DNA from: Bacteroidales bacterium
Lineage (GTDB): Bacteria; Bacteroidota; Bacteroidia; Bacteroidales; UBA4181
Reading direction: 5' to 3'
Assembly (NCBI GenBank): GCA_031260845.1
Contig: JAISKR010000273.1
Span: forward strand, 1 to 5,569
Length of the DNA stretch: 5,569 nucleotides
Numbering within the stretch: the first letter of the stretch is position 1; each line of letters starts with the position of its first letter. The position numbers and the translations under genes were made by a program. The notes below the pieces were generated by a model, which did no database searches, was not told where the DNA came from, and worked only from the letters and a program-made list of their open reading frames with translations. Positions 1-5,087 of this stretch are shown here, piece by piece.

Positions 1-297
1 GGCGGCATTGGCGGGATTGGTTGCACCAATCAGTTTGCGATATTCTTCCACAGCGTTGTCGTGTTTGAGAATAGCCACCACGATAGGTCCGGAAGTCATG
101 AATTTCACTAAATCGGGGAAAAACGGGCGTTCCTTGTGGACTCCGTAAAACGCTTCGGCTTGTGCGACGGTCATTCGCACATATTTCATGGCTGAAATGG
201 CAAATCCTGCTTTTTGAATGTCTGCTAAAATTGCTCCGATGTATTCGCTTTGTACCGCATCGGGCTTAATCATGGTAAATGTCTGATTACCTGTCAT
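1..297 (-). CDS. ndk: Nucleoside diphosphate kinase, 3' end cut off by window edge
   Basis: Nucleoside diphosphate kinase moves the gamma-phosphate of ATP onto other (d)NDPs through a phospho-histidine and so balances cytoplasmic nucleotide pools. The 99 visible residues show the family's N-terminal half: [10 protein letters not shown] at 6-15 with the nucleotide-contacting Lys11, a Y-x-x-H motif at 51-54, RPFF at 57-60, the stretch from SGPIVVAIL (69-77), Arg87 and the GATNPANA loop from 91. The active-site histidine, normally about 20-25 residues further on, lies outside the window, so integrity cannot be judged. I chose the ATG at 297 because a start at Met9 would remove most of the first beta strand. 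The gene follows the SiaC-family gene by 33 AT-rich bases on the same strand. It may be the operon's last gene or have its own promoter; I see no convincing promoter in the gap. The family call is secure. Confidence 0.96.
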   Translation of the reverse strand, partial: MTGNQTFTMIKPDAVQSEYIGAILADIQKAGFAISAMKYVRMTVAQAEAFYGVHKERPFFPDLVKFMTSGPIVVAILKHDNAVEEYRKLIGATNPANAA

Positions 298-330
298 TTT
301 GATGAATTATTTATTATTGAGTTAAAAAAA

Positions 331-720
331 TTACATTGTGATTTTTTGATCTTCTTCCACCAACACGTAGTTGAAAGGAATTTTGAGAAACGTCTGGATA
401 TAGGTTCCCAACTCGCGCAGATCGTCATCAAAACGCTCATATAGCCATGTTACTTCAATCTTGCTTTCGTGCTGATTGGATTCCAGCATAGTGAGAAGAT
501 CCACTACACAGCGAATGGAAGAAGTGTCAACATACTCGAAAAAAATTTCCACTTTCGTAACCGGTTCGGGATGTTTTATATATTCCTCTGCCCAGTCGAA
601 ACATGGTTTGAATAATAATCTTGAATTTTGCGGAATAGACCGCCCCATTATCCCTAAATATCCATTTTTCATGACCATTAAGGGCGATTTTGCCGTTTTT
701 TCTATGCGAACACTTTCCAT
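331..720 (-). CDS. SiaC/DUF1987-family regulatory phosphoprotein
   Basis: This 129-residue protein matches the SiaC (DUF1987) family over its whole length. Visible family marks are GRSIPQNS at 26-33, a segment like FxxxxDWxEEYIKxP at 37-51, a beta strand VEIFFEYVDTSS at 57-68 followed by a helix CVVDLLTMLE, and a C-terminal KIPFNYVLVEE. In Pseudomonas aeruginosa, SiaC is phosphorylated by the SiaB kinase on a threonine in the equivalent region, dephosphorylated by the PP2C phosphatase SiaA, and when unphosphorylated activates the diguanylate cyclase SiaD. Here Thr66 of the DTSS motif is the likely phospho-site, by motif position only. There is no signal peptide or membrane segment, so it should be cytoplasmic. 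No SiaA, SiaB or SiaD gene lies in the window, and its partner here is unknown. Its ATG shares one base with the transglycosylase stop (TAATG), which implies coupled translation. Confidence 0.85.
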   Translation of the reverse strand: MESVRIEKTAKSPLMVMKNGYLGIMGRSIPQNSRLLFKPCFDWAEEYIKHPEPVTKVEIFFEYVDTSSIRCVVDLLTMLESNQHESKIEVTWLYERFDDDLRELGTYIQTFLKIPFNYVLVEEDQKITM

Positions 721-2225
721 TATTGTTTGATTTTAAGTTTCATACCCGGTTGGATATTGGCTTTTGAAAGGTTGTTCCATTGCATGATGTCCTTATCGGA
801 CACACCTTGGTATTGTTGCGCTATACTCCAAAGAGTATCACCGGATTTCACAGTGTAATAAACTTCGTTTGTTCCGGCGTTTGCATACTGCGTCGCAGTG
901 CTTGCCGTTGTTGTTACTGCTTTGGCTTTTTTAGCGGCTGTGGTTGCGGCTGGTTTTTTGACGTAAATCACCAATTTTTTTCCGGCAACAATGCGTGAAG
1001 TGTAAAGGTCGTTCCATTCTTTCAAACTATTGACGCTCACTCCATATTTGGTAGCGATAGAGCCTAAATTTTCGCCTGAGCGGATGGTGTGGTAAATGCG
1101 GTCACGTCCGGCAACATTAACGGTTGCTCCGCCGCTGCTGCTTCGTCCTGCCGGTTCCATCGCCTTGAAGGAATTGCTCAGATAGACGTCGGCTTTGTAG
1201 CGATAGATGGAATCCTGCAAATCAATGAATTGGGTGGTATATGTTTCCGGCATCCTCAAAATGCAGGATGAGGAATAGCCCGGCAATATTCCGCGACGGT
1301 ACTGCGGATTGAGGTCATTCAACTGCTGTAACGGTATGTTCAACACCTCGGATATTTGAGCCAGATTGACATTTCTGCGCACGATGATAGTGTCTGTCAC
1401 CGGCAACGGCGTGTCCAAGTAGCGAGGGAAAATATTATGTTCCTTGTGATAGTTCATCGCGTACATGGCTCCGATGAAAGCGGGCACATATCCTCTTGTT
1501 TCGCGCGGCAGATAGGGATAAATATCCCAGTATGACGTTTTTCCGCCCGATCGTTTGATGGCTTTGTTTACATTGCCGGCGCCGCAATTGTAGGCGGCTA
1601 TCACTAACACCCAGTCGTTGAACGTAGCGTAGAGATCTTGCAGATATTTGGCGGCGGCGTGTGAAGCAAGATACGGGTCGCGACGCTCATCCACAAAGGT
1701 GTTGACGTTCAGTTTGTACATTCGTCCGGTTCCCAGCATGAATTGCCACAATCCGGTGGCTCCCGCACGGGATACCGCACGAGGATTGAGCGCCGATTCA
1801 ATCACCGCCATGTATTTCAATTCCAGCGGCAAACCATACGCATCCAGCACGTCTTCAATCATCGGGAAATAATATTCCTGCAAACCCAACAGAACTTCCA
1901 ATTTATCTTTCCGGCGTATGGAATAAGCATGAATATAGTTCCTTACAACGTTGTTGTAGGTGAGATTGACCAAAGACGGCAATTTTTTCAGCCGTTCGAT
2001 ATAAATTGAATCGTGCAATTCCTTGACAAACGATATTTCGTCATTTGCATATTCCACAATCATTGAGTCGTTTCCCGTTGCCGGCAGCATTAAACCGCCC
2101 TGTTTTATCATAATGCTGTCTGCATTTTCGGTAAAAAGACTATCTACTGTTTCAGAAGGTTCTTGTGCCCACAGAACGTATGGGACAACTGCCAACACTA
2201 ATATGTATATTTTTTTAAGTATCAT
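720..2225 (-). CDS. mltD: MltD-type membrane-bound lytic murein transglycosylase with LysM domains
   Basis: This 501-residue exported enzyme should cleave the MurNAc-GlcNAc bond of peptidoglycan, leaving 1,6-anhydro ends. Residues 1-20 form a signal peptide (charged MILKK, hydrophobic core, cut near LWA/QE). No lipobox cysteine is seen, so it is probably soluble in the periplasm rather than a lipoprotein as in E. coli MltD. A goose-type SLT domain spans about 108-260, with catalytic Glu143 in MAVIESALNP, the SRAGATGLWQFM motif at 152-163 and AAYNCGAGNVNKA at 210-222. Residues 281-326 look like a degenerate LysM. Two clear LysM repeats follow at about 377-421 and 455-500, separated by a low-complexity Ala/Thr/Lys linker (424-450). 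LysM domains bind glycan. The gene starts 7 bases after the DUF5683 stop and its stop overlaps the SiaC-family start, so it sits mid-operon. There is no sign of damage. Confidence 0.95.
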   Translation of the reverse strand: MILKKIYILVLAVVPYVLWAQEPSETVDSLFTENADSIMIKQGGLMLPATGNDSMIVEYANDEISFVKELHDSIYIERLKKLPSLVNLTYNNVVRNYIHAYSIRRKDKLEVLLGLQEYYFPMIEDVLDAYGLPLELKYMAVIESALNPRAVSRAGATGLWQFMLGTGRMYKLNVNTFVDERRDPYLASHAAAKYLQDLYATFNDWVLVIAAYNCGAGNVNKAIKRSGGKTSYWDIYPYLPRETRGYVPAFIGAMYAMNYHKEHNIFPRYLDTPLPVTDTIIVRRNVNLAQISEVLNIPLQQLNDLNPQYRRGILPGYSSSCILRMPETYTTQFIDLQDSIYRYKADVYLSNSFKAMEPAGRSSSGGATVNVAGRDRIYHTIRSGENLGSIATKYGVSVNSLKEWNDLYTSRIVAGKKLVIYVKKPAATTAAKKAKAVTTTASTATQYANAGTNEVYYTVKSGDTLWSIAQQYQGVSDKDIMQWNNLSKANIQPGMKLKIKQ

Positions 2226-2232
2226 CAGAAGG

Positions 2233-2892
2233 TCAAAAAGAAAAGCACAAATTTACACCAATTTTTGGTGATTGCAATAAATCATCATAGAAAATTTTTG
2301 GTTGTGCATGAATTGATAAATTGTCATCCACATTATAATCGAATAAATGAGCGTCAACGTTAGCATCCACCACATTCATCAGATAAGAAAGGACAACCGC
2401 AATGATTGCGTAATCACGATATTTGCGGTAGAGATCTTTTCCATAGGTTATAATTCGTTCCTCATCTTGGTACGAGGGAATCTCTAAATCCTTGTGAGAA
2501 TTGGTGTAAACGTCGCCATCTTTCAAATCAATATAGGCTCTCCGATAACGTTGAAATTCGTTTTGGTAATGAATGAGAAAATAGGTGGAAGTGCCGATAA
2601 GTGCATAAGCGAGAGGCACTTTCCAGTATTTTCGATTGTAAATCTGTCCTAATCCGGGAAGAACCGCCGACATGATGGTGGCTTTTGCAGGAATAGGCTT
2701 TCGGGCTTGGTGAAGCGTATCGACAGGATATATTTTTCCCGAAAATGAAGTATCCGCAACAATGATAATGTCCGATTCCGTAACATGAATAACCGTCAGA
2801 GAGTCTTTCACTTGCTCCGTCTGTCCTTTTACAGAAAGATGGAACAGCAAAAAGAAAACTGCGAGCAGGTATGTTGCGGATATTTTACCCAT
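2233..2892 (-). CDS. DUF5683 domain envelope protein, start set at the internal ATG
   Basis: This protein of unknown function is usually found in Bacteroidota next to parB. With the ATG at 2892 it has 219 residues and opens with a good signal peptide or N-terminal anchor (MGKISATYLLAVFFLLFHL, probable cut near VKG/QT at 22-24). The DUF5683 core follows: SAVLPGLGQIYNRKYWK at 75-91, a first hydrophobic segment at about 92-108 (VPLAYALIGTSTYFLI), a polar middle rich in Tyr, Asp and Glu, a second hydrophobic segment at about 160-176, then NVVDANVDAHLFDYNV at 173-188. It ends in an aromatic strand, GVNLCFSF. An ATG at 2940 would add 16 residues before the signal peptide and overlap parB by 56 bases, so I prefer the downstream start, which overlaps parB by 8 bases (ATGGGTAA) and has GGAGA directly upstream. 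A membrane location is inferred from the sequence; no biochemical role is known to me. Confidence 0.88.
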   Translation of the reverse strand: MGKISATYLLAVFFLLFHLSVKGQTEQVKDSLTVIHVTESDIIIVADTSFSGKIYPVDTLHQARKPIPAKATIMSAVLPGLGQIYNRKYWKVPLAYALIGTSTYFLIHYQNEFQRYRRAYIDLKDGDVYTNSHKDLEIPSYQDEERIITYGKDLYRKYRDYAIIAVVLSYLMNVVDANVDAHLFDYNVDDNLSIHAQPKIFYDDLLQSPKIGVNLCFSF

Positions 2893-3835
2893 TCTCCGAT
2901 ATTTTTTCAGCCAATTGAAGAATATGTTGAAATTCGTCATCGGTACGGAAATGTATGGTGATGCGTCCTGCGCCGGAAGTATCGCGTTTCAAATCCACCT
3001 TTGTGCTGAAATACTTGCCAAAACGTTCTCTGAGTGACTCGTTTTCAGTGTCGGGAATCACAACCGGCGGATTGGGGTCTATGAACACCACTTTTTCAGG
3101 GTTTTCCGACTGTTCGTTGGTTTCGTCTTTTTCTTCCTGAGCATTCTCAACAACCGTATTCTCCGGCTGAACAGGCTGTGTTTTCTGCTTCACTAACGCT
3201 TCCACCTGCCGCACCGACAAGCCATTTTCGATGATTTCATTGAGCAGTTGTATCTGCCATTCGCTGTCTTCAATGTTTACCAAGGCTCGTGCGTGTCCCA
3301 TCGACAAAAAATCTCCCTGAATGGCTTTCTGAATTTCAGCCGGTAATTTCAACAGGCGTAAATAATTAGCCACGGTTGCCCTTTTTTTGCTCACTTTTTT
3401 GCTCACTTCATCCTGCGTAAGCGACAATTCGTCAATCATACGCTGGTAACTGATGGCTATATCAAGTGCATTGAGGTCTTCGCGCTGGATATTTTCCAAC
3501 AACGCTATTTTCAACAATTCTTCGTCACCTACCTGCCGTACAAAAGCGGGGATTTGTTTCAATCCCGCCAATATAGATGCACGATAACGTCGTTCGCCCG
3601 ATACAATCTGATACTTGCCTCCACTGATTTCGCGAACGGTGACAGGCTGTATGATTCCCACCTGTTTGATGGAATCTGCCAATTCTTCCAAGGCTTCCTG
3701 ATCGAAAGACGTCCTCGGATTGGATGAATTGACAATGATATTTTCAATAGCAATATTGTTGGTAGCATTGGCGACCGGATTGGTGACTGACTGTCGAAGG
3801 ATGCTATCTAAACCTCTTCCTAACTGTTTTGCCAT
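2885..3835 (-). CDS. parB: Chromosome-partitioning protein ParB (Spo0J family CTPase clamp)
   Basis: ParB loads at parS, closes as a CTP-driven sliding clamp, spreads along origin-proximal DNA, and with ParA and SMC separates sister origins. The 316-residue product has every expected part: the N-terminal ParA-contacting motif KQLGRGLDSIL (3-13), the ParB/Srx-type CTPase domain from about 28 with the GERRYRA box at 80-86 and ENIQREDL at 114-121, and a helix-turn-helix parS-binding domain (LTQDEVSKKVSKKRATVANY, 139-158, then the FLSMGHARAL region at 176-185). A Glu/Pro/Asn-rich flexible linker runs from about 219 to 262, and a C-terminal dimerisation domain from 263 (LRERFGKYFSTKVDL and GRITIHF). 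The gene begins 7 bases after the parA stop and ends inside the next gene's start. A chromosomal rather than plasmid copy is inferred from the neighbours. No clear parS palindrome is visible in the window. Confidence 0.97.
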   Translation of the reverse strand: MAKQLGRGLDSILRQSVTNPVANATNNIAIENIIVNSSNPRTSFDQEALEELADSIKQVGIIQPVTVREISGGKYQIVSGERRYRASILAGLKQIPAFVRQVGDEELLKIALLENIQREDLNALDIAISYQRMIDELSLTQDEVSKKVSKKRATVANYLRLLKLPAEIQKAIQGDFLSMGHARALVNIEDSEWQIQLLNEIIENGLSVRQVEALVKQKTQPVQPENTVVENAQEEKDETNEQSENPEKVVFIDPNPPVVIPDTENESLRERFGKYFSTKVDLKRDTSGAGRITIHFRTDDEFQHILQLAEKISENG

Positions 3836-3842
3836 ATTTGTG

Positions 3843-4622
3843 TTATATAGATGGATTTTTTTGAATCAATTCGACAGCCAAATTCATGTAATTGACCGCT
3901 CCGGGCGATTTTGCTTCGAACAAAATAACCGGTTTTCCGTGGCTGGGCGCTTCACCTATCTTGACATTGCGCTGTATGATGGTTTTCATCATCAACTGCT
4001 GAAAATGGCGCGACACGTCTTCTACCACCAACTTGCTAAGGCTGGTGCGTGAATCGTACATGGTGAGCACAAACCCTTCAATTTCCAACGCCGGATTGAG
4101 ATTGGACTGAATCAATCGAATGGTATTGAGTAGTTTACCCAAGCCTTCGAGGGCGAAATATTCGCACTGAACAGGTATCATTACCGAATCGGCTGCCGTC
4201 AGTGCATTGGTGGTAATCAACCCCAGCGATGGCGCACAATCAATCAGCACATAATCGTAATCATCTTTCACCTGCCCGATAATTTCCTTCATAATAAATT
4301 CTCTCTGAGGCACATTGATGATTTCGATTTCTGCGCCCACCAAGTCAATATGCGAGGGAATGAGATGCAGGCGGGATATTTCCGGGGCTTCGCATTTTAT
4401 GATCGCATCTTTGGGATTGGCATGGTCTATAAGGCACTCATAAATACTGGTTTCGACTTCCAACAAATCAAAACCCAACCCTGTTGTGGCATTGGCTTGC
4501 GGGTCTGCATCCACCAACAAAACATTCTTTTCGAGTATCGCCAAACTGGCAGCAAGATTGATAGCGGTAGTGGTTTTTCCTACTCCGCCTTTCTGATTGG
4601 CGATAGCAATTACTTTTGACAT
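3843..4622 (-). CDS. parA: Chromosome-partitioning ATPase ParA (Soj type)
   Basis: ParA is a deviant-Walker ATPase that dimerises on ATP, coats the nucleoid and is released by ParB, so that ParB-bound origins move along its gradient. The 259-residue product carries the deviant Walker A motif KGGVGKTT at 11-18 (signature Lys11, catalytic Lys16), the A' motif DADPQAN at 38-44, and Walker B YVLIDCAPSLGLIT at 124-137 with Asp128. PVQCEYFALEGLGKLL at 150-165 and the RNVKIGEAPSHGKPV segment at 218-232 are also typical of Soj. It lacks the N-terminal helix-turn-helix of plasmid P1-type ParA, and its length fits the chromosomal class. The reading frame is intact from ATG to TAA. It is the first gene of the leftward block, behind a promoter candidate at 4699-4706, and parB follows after 7 bases. 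Confidence 0.97.
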   Translation of the reverse strand: MSKVIAIANQKGGVGKTTTAINLAASLAILEKNVLLVDADPQANATTGLGFDLLEVETSIYECLIDHANPKDAIIKCEAPEISRLHLIPSHIDLVGAEIEIINVPQREFIMKEIIGQVKDDYDYVLIDCAPSLGLITTNALTAADSVMIPVQCEYFALEGLGKLLNTIRLIQSNLNPALEIEGFVLTMYDSRTSLSKLVVEDVSRHFQQLMMKTIIQRNVKIGEAPSHGKPVILFEAKSPGAVNYMNLAVELIQKNPSI

Positions 4623-4672
4623 TTGCTTCTATTTAATTATTGATAAAAATTATTGTATATCAATGAAAACTA

Positions 4673-4688
4673 TTTTTTTGCAAAAAAA
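4673..4688. repeat. Perfect 16-bp A/T palindrome in the parA leader
   Basis: Seven T, then GC, then seven A form a perfect inverted repeat with no spacer. It lies about 50 bases upstream of the parA start and just downstream of the predicted parA transcription start. With no loop it is unlikely to act as an RNA hairpin. As DNA it is a stiff A-tract pair that could be a binding site. It may also simply reflect the AT-rich composition of the gap. The sequence is certain; a function is not shown. Confidence 0.5.
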
Positions 4689-4698
4689 CAATAAGGTA

Positions 4699-4706
4699 CA
4701 AAGGTA
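4699..4706 (-). promoter_or_regulatory. Probable -7 element of the parA operon promoter
   Basis: On the minus strand this reads TACCTTTG, a full match to the Bacteroidota -7 consensus TAnnTTTG read by the phylum's unusual primary sigma factor. It lies 76 bases upstream of the parA ATG, and transcription should start near 4690-4695, giving a leader of about 70 AT-rich bases. The -33 element is weaker: a TTG (plus-strand CAA, 4723-4725) stands 16 bases upstream and a TTTG (4732-4735) 25 bases upstream, neither at the usual spacing of about 19-21. The call rests mainly on the -7 box and on its position before the first gene of the block. Confidence 0.6.
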
Positions 4707-4732
4707 AAGTTTTTCTCTGAAACAAGAAGGGC

Positions 4733-4776
4733 AAAAAAAAAAAAATATGTCTTCGGCTAAAAAAATCGCAAAAAAA
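4733..4776. promoter_or_regulatory. Phased A-tracts between the divergent promoters
   Basis: Three uninterrupted runs of A lie here on the plus strand: 13 at 4733-4745, 7 at 4759-4765 and 7 at 4770-4776. Their centres are about 23 and 11 bases apart, close to two turns and one turn of the helix, so the DNA is probably intrinsically bent. The last run ends where the -33 element of the rightward promoter begins, the position of an AT-rich UP element in other bacteria. Promoter activation by this stretch is an inference. Confidence 0.4.
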
Positions 4777-4786
4777 CTTGCAAGTT
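4775..4786. repeat. 12-bp perfect palindrome over the -33 box of the rightward promoter
   Basis: AACTTGCAAGTT is a perfect inverted repeat whose left half contains the TTG (4778-4780) proposed as the -33 element. A protein bound here would compete with RNA polymerase, so it is a candidate operator. Only one clear copy is present, and no regulator gene lies next to it. A chance occurrence in AT-rich DNA cannot be excluded. Confidence 0.35.
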
Positions 4787-4808
4787 ACGACCAGATAAGT
4801 TATCTTTG
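4777..4808 (+). promoter_or_regulatory. Bacteroidota-type promoter for the small membrane protein gene
   Basis: TATCTTTG at 4801-4808 matches the phylum's -7 consensus TAnnTTTG fully, and CTTG at 4777-4780 provides a -33 element with a 20-base spacer, within the usual range. Transcription should begin near 4813-4816, about 78 bases ahead of the ATG at 4893. It is the best two-part promoter match in the window, and it points to the right, away from parA. This is the main reason to believe the short downstream reading frame is expressed. Confidence 0.7.
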
Positions 4809-4892
4809 CATACGTGTATATACGCTTCCGCAAGTATGTGGTAAATGTGTATAATATTGTTTTGTAACTAATTACGATTAAATGCGAATGAT

Positions 4893-5087
4893 ATGTTTGT
4901 TGATTATGAAAAAATTTTAGCGGATATATCCCAATTGAATATGGATGGAAAGATAGTTTTGATTAGTGGAGTTATTTTTTTAGTTACTGCTATATGTACG
5001 GTGGTCAATTGGATTCTTGATATTGTTCATGAATTTACAGGCAGTAAAGAGATAACCAAGTCCAAGTATCAATATTACAATCGGTAA
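4893..5087 (+). CDS. Small single-span membrane protein of unknown function
   Basis: I do not recognise this 64-residue product. Residues 1-19 are polar and mostly acidic. Residues 20-43 form one hydrophobic helix (KIVLISGVIFLVTAICTVVNWILD) long enough to cross the membrane. The tail from 44 is charged and ends in a Lys/Tyr-rich stretch, KSKYQYYNR. The net positive tail suggests that the C-terminus faces the cytoplasm. Support for a real gene comes from the well-formed promoter about 80 bases upstream, the coherent membrane-protein pattern and its place after a gene-free gap. Doubts are its shortness, the lack of a Shine-Dalgarno site (also missing at nearly all other starts here) and the 13-base tail-to-tail overlap with the YigZ-family gene. 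By hand count it holds 59 G/C in 195 bases (about 30%), against 45-47% in 60-base samples of the siaC-like gene and parA, so it may be newly acquired or fast evolving. Confidence 0.6.
   Translation: MFVDYEKILADISQLNMDGKIVLISGVIFLVTAICTVVNWILDIVHEFTGSKEITKSKYQYYNR

Noticed and set aside
298..330. Possible ndk promoter or terminator in the gap after the SiaC-family gene
   Set aside because: The stretch is AT-rich. TAATTTTT on the minus strand (326-333) lacks the final G of TAnnTTTG and has no -33 partner, and no hairpin is visible.
3720..4052. 110-codon plus-strand open frame opposite parA and parB
   Set aside because: It lies across the antisense of two well-conserved genes and their junction and resembles no family; it is a shadow of the real coding frames. 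Other plus-strand frames opposite mltD, parB and the SiaC-family gene were rejected for the same reason.
4709..4724. Possible parS-like site near the parA promoter, with the half-site TGAAACA at 4718-4724
   Set aside because: Only one half resembles the canonical TGTTTCACGTGAAACA; about 10 of 16 positions match and the left half is not complementary. It is too weak to call.
4824..4835. Small hairpin in the leader of the small membrane gene (CTT-CCGC-AAG)
   Set aside because: The stem is only three Watson-Crick pairs plus a G-U pair, too weak to claim as a riboswitch or attenuator.
4882..4920. Short frame starting at ATG 4882 that would encode a 12-residue leader peptide overlapping the small membrane gene
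   Set aside because: It is very short, has no ribosome-binding signal and shows no regulatory pattern such as repeated codons; probably chance.
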